64,000 nt of DNA from Sulfurospirillum diekertiae (GTDB lineage Bacteria; Campylobacterota; Campylobacteria; Campylobacterales; Sulfurospirillaceae), in NCBI RefSeq assembly GCF_011769985.2, contig NZ_CP039734.2, positions 124,001 to 188,000 of the forward strand. Reading direction: 5' to 3'. This document shows, one piece after another, positions 1 through 8,589 of this stretch. The stretch's first letter is position 1; each line of letters starts with the position of its first letter. The translations under genes were made by a program, and so were the position numbers. The notes beneath the pieces are model-generated. The model was not told where the DNA came from. It did no database searches and saw only the letters and a list, made by a program, of their open reading frames with translations.

Positions 1-246
1 ATTTTTGCAACAATTTTTGCCTTTTGGGTACAAACAGCGATGCAACGTTTCACAACGGCAGCAAAAACTGCAATTATTTTTACGATGGAGCCAGTAAGTG
101 CAGGTGTTTTTGGTTATTTCTTCGCAAACGAACTTTTAACATTTCCACAAATATGTGGTGCTGTGATGATTTTAGGTGGCATGCTTACGGCAGAACTTGG
201 CTCATACTATATGGAGCAGTATCGCAGAAGGAATAATGCTATTTAG
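1..246 (+). CDS. EamA/DMT-family transporter, 3' end (5' part outside window)
   Basis: An open frame runs from base 1 to the TAG at 244-246 and gives the last 81 residues of a membrane protein whose start lies outside the window. Two hydrophobic stretches carry the pattern EPVSAGVFGYFFANE followed by a Gly-rich helix (GAVMILGGML), which is typical of the last two helices of EamA-type drug/metabolite exporters. The tail (YYMEQYRRRNN) is cytosolic in character. The substrate cannot be told from this fragment. The family call is by pattern recognition. Confidence 0.75.
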   Translation: MFATIFAFWVQTAMQRFTTAAKTAIIFTMEPVSAGVFGYFFANELLTFPQICGAVMILGGMLTAELGSYYMEQYRRRNNAI

Positions 247-322
247 TGTACAGAATATTAACGTCTTTCATTTTTTAGTTTCAAATACCTCCTTCTGAAC
301 TCGTTGGGTGATATATCTAATG

Positions 323-333
323 CAACTTAGTTG
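323..333. promoter_or_regulatory. Inverted repeat CAACT-T-AGTTG upstream of the Fur-like gene
   Basis: The 138-base gap before the Fur-family gene contains a short perfect inverted repeat, CAACT/AGTTG around one central base, about 50 bases before the start codon. It could be an operator, perhaps autoregulatory, but it is short and does not match the A/T-rich Fur or PerR box. No strong -10/-35 pair is evident. Only the repeat itself is seen; the role is a guess. Confidence 0.2.
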
Positions 334-384
334 TGACTTAATAGCTTTTTAGATAACATTCACTATTAACTAATGAGGAAAATC

Positions 385-756
385 ATGAGTGAACAAATTA
401 AAACATTGTTTCAAGAACACGACATCAAATTTACAGCCGCACGCTCCTCCATTTTAGAGGTGCTCAAAGAGACGCATCATCCTATGAACTATGAGCAAAT
501 TAAAGAGAAGATGAATATTACAATGGATAAAGCGACGTTTTATCGTAATATCGCCAAGTTTGAAGAATTGGGAATGGTGCATAAATTTGAGGCCGATGAT
601 CGTAAGTGGTATTTTGAACTTTCTAGCACCACGCATGCCCATTTTATCTGTGAACAGTGTCATCAAATAACCTGTATGAATGTTGATCTTGGTAACGTAG
701 AAGGTGATGTAAAGAGTATTGTACTTAAAGGTACGTGTAAGGAGTGTCGCACATGA
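385..756 (+). CDS. Fur-family transcriptional regulator (short form)
   Basis: This encodes a 123-residue protein with the Fur fold. Residues 1-75 are a winged helix (TAARSSILEVL, then DKATFYRNIAKFEELGMVHKF), followed by His-84 and His-86 and two CxxC pairs (C89/C92 and C118/C121), the usual structural zinc site. Only 25 residues separate the CxxC pairs, fewer than in ordinary Fur or PerR, so the dimerisation domain is reduced. I start at the second ATG (385) because GAGGA lies five bases upstream; the ATG at 373 has no ribosome site. The stop overlaps the lipoprotein gene start (ATGA), so the two are likely co-translated. The sensed metal or oxidant is unknown; Fur, Zur or PerR-type are all possible. 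Confidence 0.85.
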   Translation: MSEQIKTLFQEHDIKFTAARSSILEVLKETHHPMNYEQIKEKMNITMDKATFYRNIAKFEELGMVHKFEADDRKWYFELSSTTHAHFICEQCHQITCMNVDLGNVEGDVKSIVLKGTCKECRT

Positions 757-1235
757 AAAAACTTTTACATGTAAGCTTTTTAGTGCTATTTTTCTTGAGT
801 GGCTGTGCTGTCAAAAAAAATATTACTATGTCAGAAACGTATGTCATTACAATTAAAAACAAACAGATTGCACTTTCTGATACGGGTTTTATTAATCAAG
901 GGCAAGATTATACCAATGTGCAAATTTTTTCTGCAGGAAGTGTGCTTTTCAATCTTGAAATGATGGGAAATAGCATCTGTTTGGATGGAAGATGTATGGA
1001 TAAGCTCTCTTTCAATCAGCAGTTCTTTCAAGAAGAACATTATGTAGGGTTAATGGAAGACATTATTGCGAAACAACCTATTTTTGAAGGCAAAAATTTA
1101 CATCAAACGAGTCATGGTTTTGAACAAGAGTTAGATTTTCCTCATAGCCATATTATCTATAAAATTGAAGACTCAAATCTCTCTTTTAGAGACACAAAAC
1201 AGGGTATTCTGATCCGTTTAAAACCATTACAATAA
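753..1235 (+). CDS. Predicted lipoprotein of unknown function
   Basis: The 160-residue product starts with a lysine pair, a hydrophobic segment and the lipobox LSGC (Cys-19), so it should be lipidated and tethered to the inner or outer membrane. The rest has no motif I recognise, apart from a CLDGRC pair that may form a disulfide. ATG 753 follows GGAG by eight bases and overlaps the regulator stop; an in-frame GTG at 744 is less likely. One copy of the iterated palindrome (TTTACATGTAAG) falls inside the signal-peptide codons and encodes Leu-His-Val. Similar small lipoproteins occur in Campylobacterota, but I cannot assign a role. Confidence 0.75.
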   Translation: MKKLLHVSFLVLFFLSGCAVKKNITMSETYVITIKNKQIALSDTGFINQGQDYTNVQIFSAGSVLFNLEMMGNSICLDGRCMDKLSFNQQFFQEEHYVGLMEDIIAKQPIFEGKNLHQTSHGFEQELDFPHSHIIYKIEDSNLSFRDTKQGILIRLKPLQ

Positions 1236-1244
1236 AGGAATTTT

Positions 1245-2087
1245 ATGAAATTTGTTGGAGCGCATGTCAGTGCCAGTGGTGGAGTTTTTAATGCTCCCAT
1301 TAATGCCACAAAAATTGGAGCAAAAGCCTTTGCTCTCTTTACTAAAAATCAACGTCAATGGGAAGGTAAACCTTTGACACAAGATGAGATTGATCGTTTT
1401 AAAGTCGAATTAGAAAAAGCACAGATTTTACCCAAGCATGTTCTACCTCATGATAGTTATTTGATTAACCTTGGTCACCCTGAGCATGAAGCACGTGAAA
1501 AATCGTTGAGTGCCTTTTTAGATGAGGTAAAACGCTGTGAAGCTTTAGGACTTGATAAACTCAATTTTCATCCAGGGAGTCATTTGAAACAGATAGATGA
1601 AGAGGCATGCTTGGAGCTCATTAGTGCATCCATGAATGAAGTGTTACGTCAAACAAGTGGTGTGAGCTTGATAGTTGAGAATACAGCAGGACAAGGAAGC
1701 AACATGGGTTACAAAATGGAACACTTAGGCTACCTGATGGATAACTCTATCGATAAAGAACGTGTCGGGGTTTGCATCGATACCTGCCATCTGTTTACCT
1801 CAGGTTACGATATTAGAAGTGAAGAGGTATATAGGCAAACGATGGAAAAATTTGCTACAATCGTCGGATTTAAGTATCTCAAAGGGATGCACTTAAATGA
1901 TTCTAAGCCCGATTTGGGCGCTCGTGTTGATAGACATGATTCTATCGGCAAGGGAAAACTTGGAATCGAGCCGTTCAGGTTTATTATGAATGATGAACGC
2001 CTTAATGACATTCCTTTGGTTCTTGAAACAATCGATGATTCCATATGGGCAGAAGAAATCGCACTGCTTTATAGTCTTGTCAACTAA
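1245..2087 (+). CDS. nfo: Endonuclease IV (AP endonuclease)
   Basis: This 280-residue TIM-barrel protein is an AP endonuclease that cuts 5' to abasic sites during base excision repair, using three zinc ions. Signature segments are all present: GAHVSASGG at the N-terminus, [35 protein letters not shown] and [16 protein letters not shown], which supply the metal-binding His, Glu and Asp residues. Length matches the family. AAGGAATTTT precedes the ATG, 10 bases after the lipoprotein gene, so the regulator, lipoprotein and nfo probably form one transcript. That would fit a stress-response unit, although this is inferred. Confidence 0.96.
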   Translation: MKFVGAHVSASGGVFNAPINATKIGAKAFALFTKNQRQWEGKPLTQDEIDRFKVELEKAQILPKHVLPHDSYLINLGHPEHEAREKSLSAFLDEVKRCEALGLDKLNFHPGSHLKQIDEEACLELISASMNEVLRQTSGVSLIVENTAGQGSNMGYKMEHLGYLMDNSIDKERVGVCIDTCHLFTSGYDIRSEEVYRQTMEKFATIVGFKYLKGMHLNDSKPDLGARVDRHDSIGKGKLGIEPFRFIMNDERLNDIPLVLETIDDSIWAEEIALLYSLVN

Positions 2088-2106
2088 AAAACCTTAAGGA
2101 ACCTAT

Positions 2107-3324
2107 ATGAAACAAACGGTAAAAGTAGTCACTCTGCTCAGTCTTAGTGCGGCGACGTTACTAGCTTCAGGATACCGTATACCTGAGCAATCTTTAAATT
2201 CTGTAGCACTAAGTGCAGCATATGTTGCAGGGGCAAATGGGGCAGATGCCAGTTACTACAATCCCGCGAATATGTCGTTTATGGAAAATGGCGCTTTTAC
2301 TGAAGTTGCAATGACCTATATTAATTTGCCAAAAGTGAAGTATACCGATGCTCAAAGCAGTACTTTGAACGGTGATTCTAAGGAAGAGCAGTTTTTAATG
2401 CCGAATTTGCATTATGTCTCCCCTATGGTAGGAAATTGGCGTTATGGTCTTTCGATTACAGCTCCGGCTGGTCTTTCAAAACGTTGGGATGAAGCTTTTC
2501 AAAAAGCAAGTTCAGAGGAGTTTACACTTAAAGTTATTGAAGTGAATCCAACAGCAAGTTATCTTGTTAATGATCAATTTTCACTTGGTTTTGGTGTGCG
2601 AGGTGTTTATACGGATGGTGTTGTTAAGAGCAATGCTTCTGGACTTGGATCGCCAGCAAATAGAGACCTTACTGGAGATTCAATTGATTTTGGATATAAC
2701 TTGGCTCTTAGTTACAAGCCAATTAAAGATTTAACTTTAGCTGCAACGTATCGCTCAAAAGTTGATTTAACGGTTGAAGGTGATGCAACGCTTGTAAGTG
2801 GCATGTATAGGGGAGGTGCTTCTGTTACCATTCCTTTACCTGCTTCTTTAGCATTAGCAACTGCCTATACGTATGATAAAACAACCGTTGAATTTGTGTA
2901 CGAGCGAACCTATTGGTCAGCTTATAAAAATTTAGATTTTAATTATGATGTTGATTTAACAGCTACCGCTATGGCAGCATTTGATAAGCCAATTTTAAAA
3001 AATTGGAAAGATTCTAATGCTTATCGTATTGGGTTAAGTCACCAATGTACAGATAATCTTAAAATGATGCTTGGTTTTGCAATTGATAAATCGCCTACTC
3101 CAGATAATACTCTTGGTTTCGAGTTACCAGACTCAGATGCAAAACTATACTCGATTGGTTTTGAGTATAAAGTGACTCAAAACCTGAAAGTGGGTCTAGC
3201 TTATTTGTATGATGATAAAGAAGATCGAACAATTACAAGTAGAGCAAATTCAACAGCACCGTATGGAACATTTTCAGATTCTGCAGCCCATTTAGTGACG
3301 GCATCATTTAAATATAAGTTTTAA
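2107..3324 (+). CDS. FadL/OmpP1/TodX-family outer membrane transport protein
   Basis: The 405-residue precursor begins with a cleavable signal peptide ending near LLASG. The mature N-terminus carries the FadL hallmarks: RIPEQSLNSVALSAAY (hatch domain) and DASYYNPANMSF (the NPA motif). Alternating beta-strand patterns run to a C-terminal Phe (KYKF), as expected for an outer-membrane barrel. FadL-type channels pass long-chain fatty acids or other hydrophobic compounds. The next gene, two bases downstream, is an acyl-CoA ligase, which supports uptake plus activation of a hydrophobic acid. AAGGA sits in front of the ATG. The substrate is not proven; TodX-type aromatic uptake is an alternative. 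Confidence 0.9.
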   Translation: MKQTVKVVTLLSLSAATLLASGYRIPEQSLNSVALSAAYVAGANGADASYYNPANMSFMENGAFTEVAMTYINLPKVKYTDAQSSTLNGDSKEEQFLMPNLHYVSPMVGNWRYGLSITAPAGLSKRWDEAFQKASSEEFTLKVIEVNPTASYLVNDQFSLGFGVRGVYTDGVVKSNASGLGSPANRDLTGDSIDFGYNLALSYKPIKDLTLAATYRSKVDLTVEGDATLVSGMYRGGASVTIPLPASLALATAYTYDKTTVEFVYERTYWSAYKNLDFNYDVDLTATAMAAFDKPILKNWKDSNAYRIGLSHQCTDNLKMMLGFAIDKSPTPDNTLGFELPDSDAKLYSIGFEYKVTQNLKVGLAYLYDDKEDRTITSRANSTAPYGTFSDSAAHLVTASFKYKF

Positions 3325-3326
3325 AC

Positions 3327-4892
3327 ATGCTAACCTATCCGTATCAGAATTTTTATGAGATTATAGAAGCGAATGCTAAAAATGCTCCTAAAAAAACAGC
3401 TATATTTATCGATGATCGCAAAGTTACGTATTCAAAACTCAAGCAAAATATTGATACCTTTGCACGTTTTTTAGAATTTAGCGGGATTAAAAGCGGAGAG
3501 AGAGTTGCCATGATTGTTGGCAACTCTGAAGAGTTTGTTGTCTCTTTATTTGCAATTACGAAAATAGGGGCTATTGCAGTACCCTTAAATACTTTTTTGA
3601 AAAAAGAGGAATTTGAGTATATTCTGAATGATTGTGGTGCGCGGATGCTTATTTCATCTGCATCATTTGCAAATGAGACAAAAAATTTGCTCAATACAAC
3701 AAAAATCGAAAAAATTGTTTGGACAGATAAATATCCCTATTTAGATGAGCAAAATTACAGCTTCACTGAAATTGATGCAAATCTAGGAAATCATGAGCGC
3801 TTACTAAAACGACCACTATTAGATGATCTTGCTTGTATCGTTTATACATCAGGAACAACAGGTAAACCTAAGGGAGCTATGCTTTCTTATCGCAACTTTT
3901 TTTCCAATGCTATTGCTGGGTCTATTTCATTTCAAATCACAGAGAAAGATCGCTTCATCGTATTTTTACCAATGTTTCACTCTTTTACTCTCTCTATTAT
4001 GGTACTTCTTCCAATGTTTACCTGTTCAAGCATTGTCATTGTTCGCTCTGTTTTCCCTTTTGCCAATGTGCTTAAGCAGACATTGCTTAAACAAGTGACA
4101 ATTTTCTTGGGAGTTCCAACTCTTTATAACGCACTTTTAAAAGCAAAAATTCCATGGTATTTTATGTGGTTTAATAAAGTACGTATTTTTATATCTGGAA
4201 GTGCACCTCTCAGTGAACAATCACTCCATGATTTTAATGCAAAATTTAAAAAAGCAAAGCTTTTAGAAGGGTATGGCTTAAGTGAATGTTCACCAGCTGT
4301 TTGTGTCAATCGACTTGATCATCAAAAACCACTTTCTGTTGGGCTACCTCTTCCTAGCTATGAAGTAAAAATCGTTAATGAAGAGATGATGGAAGTTAGA
4401 ACTGGTGAGGTGGGTGAAATTATGGTTAAGGGAGATTGTGTTATGCACGGTTATCTTAACCACGCAAATTCAACAGATGAAACAATTATGAATGGCTGGT
4501 TGCTTACAGGAGATTTAGGTAAAAAAGATGAAGATGGCTTTATCTACATTGTTGATCGTAAAAAAGACCTTATTATTTCCAAAGGAATTAATATTTACCC
4601 TCGTGAGATAGAAGAAATTATTTATAAATATGAAGGTGTTGATTCAGTTGCGGTGATTGGTGTTAAAGACGAAACCAAAGATGAAGATGTTTTAGCATTT
4701 ATTCAACCCAAAGAGGGTATTGAACTTCAGGAAATGGAATTACGCCAATATCTTAAAAAACATTTAGCAAATTTTAAGTTACCTAAGCATATTTATTTTG
4801 TTGAAGAGCTTCCAAAAAATGCAACAGGGAAGGTTCTTAAGCGTATTTTAAAAGAGAAAGTACAAAGTGGTGGAATGTTACGTAAAAAATAG
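3327..4892 (+). CDS. Long-chain fatty acid--CoA ligase (AMP-binding family)
   Basis: This 521-residue adenylate-forming enzyme activates a carboxylic acid with ATP and joins it to CoA. Visible motifs are the P-loop VYTSGTTGKPKGAM (about residue 172), GYGLSE, the adenylate/hinge region LLTGDLGKKDEDGFIYIVDRKKD, and the C-terminal catalytic lysine in LPKNATGKVLKRIL. The length and order fit medium/long-chain acyl-CoA ligases. The start is two bases after the porin stop and lacks a clear ribosome site, so translation is probably coupled. I see no beta-oxidation genes nearby, so the acyl-CoA may feed lipid synthesis rather than degradation; that is inference. Confidence 0.9.
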   Translation: MLTYPYQNFYEIIEANAKNAPKKTAIFIDDRKVTYSKLKQNIDTFARFLEFSGIKSGERVAMIVGNSEEFVVSLFAITKIGAIAVPLNTFLKKEEFEYILNDCGARMLISSASFANETKNLLNTTKIEKIVWTDKYPYLDEQNYSFTEIDANLGNHERLLKRPLLDDLACIVYTSGTTGKPKGAMLSYRNFFSNAIAGSISFQITEKDRFIVFLPMFHSFTLSIMVLLPMFTCSSIVIVRSVFPFANVLKQTLLKQVTIFLGVPTLYNALLKAKIPWYFMWFNKVRIFISGSAPLSEQSLHDFNAKFKKAKLLEGYGLSECSPAVCVNRLDHQKPLSVGLPLPSYEVKIVNEEMMEVRTGEVGEIMVKGDCVMHGYLNHANSTDETIMNGWLLTGDLGKKDEDGFIYIVDRKKDLIISKGINIYPREIEEIIYKYEGVDSVAVIGVKDETKDEDVLAFIQPKEGIELQEMELRQYLKKHLANFKLPKHIYFVEELPKNATGKVLKRILKEKVQSGGMLRKK

Positions 4893-4950
4893 AGATTAAC
4901 TTTTTCATCAAAGGGTTATTTTATCATCATCTTGTCATTATAAGTTATAC

Positions 4951-4956
4951 TATAAT
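4951..4956 (+). promoter_or_regulatory. Candidate -10 box (TATAAT) for the AAA ATPase gene
   Basis: TATAAT lies 27 bases before the TTG start of the AAA ATPase gene. A TTGTCA further upstream is only 13 bases away, too close for a normal -35, so the -10 is the main support. Campylobacterota promoters often have a weak -35. Confidence 0.4.
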
Positions 4957-4983
4957 TTTTTTATTTGGATTTAAAGGTTTGTA

Positions 4984-6717
4984 TTGCAATATTTAGTAGA
5001 TTTTTTAGAGAGTAAAACGGTTCAAACATCAAAAATTTATGAGCATCTTAAGTGTTCTATTGACGAAGCAAAATTTTTACAAATGATGACCAAAGAGTAT
5101 GTCTTAGGTTCTGTAGAAATGGGTGTTGCTGATGGTCTTATTAAACTTTTTGGTGATAAAAATTATGCGCATTTACAACAACTTTCCCTTGTTAAAGACA
5201 TCATTGAACAAGGCTGGATTATTCAAAATAGCTTTCTAACTTCGAAGATTATGGATGTCTCAAATTTAGAACTTTTAAACAGTACTGTTACTTTAAGCTC
5301 TGCTTTTTTGAAGCTATTAGAAGAAGGAACACTTGAAGTAGTGTTACCAGATGTTACGCCCTATGAAGATCATCTTGAATATTTAAAAGATCAATTTTTT
5401 CGTATTGAACTTTATCAAAAACTCAGCCAAACGAAGCACAACGCTACGGAAAATTCACCGAGTATTGGACGCCTAAAAAATAAACTTGAACTTTTAGAGA
5501 GTCGTATTGTTGAGCGTATAAAAGTAACACAAAATGAGATCATTGTAGAGACAATTTTTAAAGAAAATGAGTTGAATGCAAAAGAACAGCTCATTTTCCT
5601 AGCACTTTTAAAAGAAGAGTATGCGGGAGAGTTTGAAAGTTTACGCGATATGAATACGCTCATAAGTCTTATCAGTATTGATGATTACGAGAAGATTAAA
5701 AATCGCTCACTTTTAGAAGAGGGTTCTAAACTCATTGAAAATTTGATAATTGATTACGATGAAATGCTGAGTACTTTTGGTGGTGTGACACGAAGCTTCT
5801 TTATTAGTGAAGAGTTTTTGCAAAAGATTATGCATCCTAACAAAGAGAAAAAAAGCAAGAAAATAAAACTCGATATGCTCATCGGTGAGCAGGAACTTTT
5901 TGAATTGATCGACCCAAAGACCAATTTGGATGATGTGATTTTACATCCAAAGACCAAAGAGGTGCTTGATAATTTACTGAAACAAATTGATAAAAACGTG
6001 GTGAAATTGCTGCGCGAATGGGGAATAAAAGAGAGGCGTAGTGGCATTGATGCTAAGATTATTCTTTATGGTCCTCCAGGAACGGGCAAAACGATGACAG
6101 CTCTTTCTTTGGCTAAGTCAATGAAAAAACGTGTCCTTAGCTTTGATTGCTCTAAGATTCTTTCCAAATATGTCGGTGAGAGTGAAAAAAATGTACGCAG
6201 TATTTTTGATACCTACAAAGAACTGTGTAAAAAGACGAAAAGTGAGCCATTATTGCTTTTGAATGAAGCCGATCAGTTCTTGAGTGCACGCTCAACCGAC
6301 AGCGGAGCGAGTGCCGATAAAATGCACAATCAGATGCAAAATATATTTTTAGAGCAGATTGAACGTTTCGATGGACTACTTATTGCAACGACAAATCTTT
6401 TGGAGACGATTGATCCCGCATTTTCAAGGCGTTTTGACTATAAAATTGCTTTTGAAAAGCCTGATTTAAAACAGCGAATTGAACTTTGGAAAAAACTTTT
6501 ACCTGAAAATGCGACCTATGAAGAGGGATTGGATATTGAAAAACTCGCTTCGTATCCACTAACAGGTGGCCAGATTAAAGTGGTACTTAAAAATACAGCT
6601 TTAAAAGTGGCTACTAAAGCAAAGCCTCTGTTTACCTTTGAGGATTTCAAACTTGCCATTGATCGTGAAACCAAAGGTGCCTTTGGTGATGCTAAGTCGG
6701 TTGGATTCATGAACTAA
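4984..6717 (+). CDS. AAA-family ATPase (CDC48/SpoVK-like) with variant Walker B
   Basis: The 577-residue protein has a helical N-terminal half without recognised domains and a C-terminal AAA module. Walker A is GPPGTGKT (363-370), a pore-like KYVGESEKN follows, the second Arg region reads DPAFSRRFD, and sensor 2 is in PLTGGQIK. The Walker B segment reads LLLLNEAD, with Asn-427 where most AAA proteins have the first acidic Asp; catalytic Glu-428 is kept. It is probably a remodelling or unfolding ATPase, target unknown. The start is TTG with AAAGG seven bases upstream; no ATG fits the N-terminus. It stands alone, ended by a hairpin overlapping its stop. Confidence 0.8.
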   Translation: MQYLVDFLESKTVQTSKIYEHLKCSIDEAKFLQMMTKEYVLGSVEMGVADGLIKLFGDKNYAHLQQLSLVKDIIEQGWIIQNSFLTSKIMDVSNLELLNSTVTLSSAFLKLLEEGTLEVVLPDVTPYEDHLEYLKDQFFRIELYQKLSQTKHNATENSPSIGRLKNKLELLESRIVERIKVTQNEIIVETIFKENELNAKEQLIFLALLKEEYAGEFESLRDMNTLISLISIDDYEKIKNRSLLEEGSKLIENLIIDYDEMLSTFGGVTRSFFISEEFLQKIMHPNKEKKSKKIKLDMLIGEQELFELIDPKTNLDDVILHPKTKEVLDNLLKQIDKNVVKLLREWGIKERRSGIDAKIILYGPPGTGKTMTALSLAKSMKKRVLSFDCSKILSKYVGESEKNVRSIFDTYKELCKKTKSEPLLLLNEADQFLSARSTDSGASADKMHNQMQNIFLEQIERFDGLLIATTNLLETIDPAFSRRFDYKIAFEKPDLKQRIELWKKLLPENATYEEGLDIEKLASYPLTGGQIKVVLKNTALKVATKAKPLFTFEDFKLAIDRETKGAFGDAKSVGFMN

Positions 6718-6737
6718 AGGCATAAGCAAGCCTTTTT
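6716..6737 (+). terminator. Rho-independent terminator after the AAA ATPase gene
   Basis: AAAGGC (6716-6721) pairs with GCCTTT (6730-6735) around an 8-base loop and is followed by further T residues. It overlaps the TAA stop codon of the AAA gene and would separate it from the nuo operon. Confidence 0.6.
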
Positions 6738-6740
6738 GAG

Positions 6741-6756
6741 TGTTTACATGTAAACA
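6741..6756. repeat. 16-bp perfect palindrome with TTTACATGTAAA core upstream of nuoA
   Basis: TGTTTACATGTAAACA is a perfect 16-bp palindrome in the 177-base gap between the AAA ATPase gene and nuoA. It contains a full copy of the 12-base palindrome iterated throughout the window. Its position about 150 bases before nuoA could suggest an operator, but the same core lies inside many coding regions, so a general genomic role is more likely. The remaining gap sequence is AT-rich without other clear structure. Confidence 0.8.
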
Positions 6757-6900
6757 TTCAGATGGATTTGTTGTGAAGTTATCTTTTTTGTTCATTAGAG
6801 GCAAGTTTTTTGAAGAAACATCTTTGTCTGGTACCTTTGTGGTTAACGTAGTTTTTGTGTTTTTACTCAAATAGCATTATAAAAAAATGAAGGAATGATG

Positions 6901-7299
6901 ATGACCCCTTTGTCGCATATGGATTTTGCACATCCTTATTTTGGAGCTTTTTTTCTCCTAATCTTTGGTGCTGTTGTTTTTTATGGTATTACCGTGTTAG
7001 CACGCTCGATCAGTCGCAAGATGGCACGATTGGATACCGAAAAACTCAAGCTCGGCATTTATGAGTGTGGTCCTGAAGTCACCAAACAACCCAACAAAAT
7101 TTCTGCACATTTTTATCTTTTTGCCGTTTTGTTCATTCTGTTTGATGTTGAAATTATTTTTATGTTTCCTTGGGCAGTAGATTTTAAAGTCCTAGGAATG
7201 TTTGGATTTACTGAAATGATTTTATTTGTCATCGTTTTAACCATTGGTTTTGTATATGCATGGAAAAAAGGAGCGCTCGAATGGCACAGCATAAGATAA
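6901..7299 (+). CDS. nuoA: NADH-quinone oxidoreductase (complex I) subunit A
   Basis: A 132-residue membrane subunit with three hydrophobic helices. The family loop Y-E-C-G (IYECGPEV) lies after helix 1, followed by [21 protein letters not shown], the conserved acidic helix. It helps form the quinone chamber and the start of the proton path. Three ATGs are in tandem (6895, 6898, 6901). AAGGA ends at 6894, so the third ATG has the best spacing; upstream starts would only add one or two Met. It is first in a 14-gene operon and overlaps nuoB. Confidence 0.95.
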   Translation: MTPLSHMDFAHPYFGAFFLLIFGAVVFYGITVLARSISRKMARLDTEKLKLGIYECGPEVTKQPNKISAHFYLFAVLFILFDVEIIFMFPWAVDFKVLGMFGFTEMILFVIVLTIGFVYAWKKGALEWHSIR

Positions 7300-7790
7300 A
7301 TTACCTTCAAGAAGCGGGGCTTCCTGTGGCGTTGACTACAGTGGATAAGCTCGTTCAATGGGGTAGAAGTAATTCATTATGGCCACTCACTTATGGGCTT
7401 GCTTGTTGCGCGATTGAGATGATGGCAACGGGTGCGAGTCGTTACGACTTTGACCGTTTTGGAACGATTTTTAGAGCGAGCCCTAGACAAGCAGATGTGC
7501 TTGTGATTGCAGGTACACTTACTAAAAAACATGCACCGTTTATGCGTCGATTGTACGATCAAATGCCTGATCCAAAATGGGTGATTAGTATGGGAAGTTG
7601 TGCCAATACGGGTGGTATGTTTAATACCTATGCAACCGTTCAAGGAGCAGATCGCATCGTTCCTGTGGATATTTATCTCCCAGGTTGTGCTCCACGACCT
7701 GAAACCCTTCAATATGCCCTTATGCTTCTACAAAAGAAAATTCGAACGGAAAAAGCATCACGCAGATTAGAACCTAAAAGGTTGGTATGA
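7281..7790 (+). CDS. nuoB: NADH-quinone oxidoreductase subunit B
   Basis: The 169-residue peripheral-arm subunit holds the terminal iron-sulfur cluster N2, which passes electrons to quinone. Its four ligands are visible: the tandem C42-C43 (GLACCAIEM), C107 in GSCANTGG and C136 in PGCAPRPE. I use ATG 7281 because AAGGAG lies seven bases upstream; the in-frame ATG at 7260 would add seven residues without a ribosome site. It overlaps nuoA by 19 bases and nuoC by four, indicating tight translational coupling. Confidence 0.96.
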   Translation: MAQHKINYLQEAGLPVALTTVDKLVQWGRSNSLWPLTYGLACCAIEMMATGASRYDFDRFGTIFRASPRQADVLVIAGTLTKKHAPFMRRLYDQMPDPKWVISMGSCANTGGMFNTYATVQGADRIVPVDIYLPGCAPRPETLQYALMLLQKKIRTEKASRRLEPKRLV

Positions 7791-8587
7791 TGAGAAGTTA
7801 TAGCGATAAACAAAATGTTCAAAAAAAGCCTTATTTTAGTGATCGTTACTTCGTTGCACCACAGATTCCGAAAGACGTTGTCGAAAGTGATGAAATTTTT
7901 ACCAATGATTTGAGCGTACTAAAAGCAAAATTTGAAATTAAAGAAGCCTATATTCAAAGAGGGCAGTTAGTTGTTTATATTGATCCTAAAGATAATGTAG
8001 CGGTGCTCAAAACACTTCGAGACGAACTCTCCTATAACTTTTTAAGTGAACATAGCGCTATTGATTGGTTAGCAAAAAGTGGAGAATTTGAAATTTTTTA
8101 CCAACTCCTTTCGACATCTAAACGTAAACGCTTACGCGTTAAATGTTTTATCAAAGAAAAAGAAGTGCTCAAAAGTGTCAGTAGCCTCTATGCGAGTGCG
8201 AATTGGGCAGAGCGTGAAATGTACGATATGTTCGGTGTCATCATCAGTGGACATCCGTATATGAAACGTCTTTTGATGCCCGATGATTGGTTTGATCATC
8301 CTCTTCGTAAAACTTATCCATTGCATGGTGATGAAGTGGCGCAGTGGTATGAGATCGATAAGATTTTTGGCAAAGAGTATCGTGATATCATAGGACCAGA
8401 AGAGCGTGATAGTGCACGTATTGATGTGAACGATACCTATCGTTTCGCGCACCTTAATCATGAAGTTCCTTTTGGGGCTGAACCAAGCCAAGAAAAAACG
8501 TTTACTGATTATCAAGAAGAGGGTGGCGTATTTATCGTGAAGAAGCTCAAAAAAGAAGATGCTAAAATCGTGAAAGAGAGATACTAA
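7787..8587 (+). CDS. nuoC: NADH-quinone oxidoreductase subunit C
   Basis: A 266-residue 30-kDa-type subunit of the complex I connecting arm. The diagnostic region is near residues 140-180: [16 protein letters not shown], then [24 protein letters not shown], which matches the family signature ERE-x2-D-x-FG and the HPxLRKxYP segment. The C-terminal tail after about residue 210 is longer than in minimal NuoC. Two tandem ATGs (7787 and 7790) are possible; AAAAGG precedes them and the first overlaps the nuoB stop. NuoC and NuoD are separate genes here, not fused as in E. coli. Confidence 0.95.
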   Translation: MMRSYSDKQNVQKKPYFSDRYFVAPQIPKDVVESDEIFTNDLSVLKAKFEIKEAYIQRGQLVVYIDPKDNVAVLKTLRDELSYNFLSEHSAIDWLAKSGEFEIFYQLLSTSKRKRLRVKCFIKEKEVLKSVSSLYASANWAEREMYDMFGVIISGHPYMKRLLMPDDWFDHPLRKTYPLHGDEVAQWYEIDKIFGKEYRDIIGPEERDSARIDVNDTYRFAHLNHEVPFGAEPSQEKTFTDYQEEGGVFIVKKLKKEDAKIVKERY

Positions 8588-8589
8588 TC

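Noticed and set aside
6601-6870. Minus-strand 89-codon frame over the end of the AAA gene and the nuoA upstream gap
   Set aside because: It overlaps the AAA coding end antisense, crosses its terminator and has no family resemblance or ribosome site.
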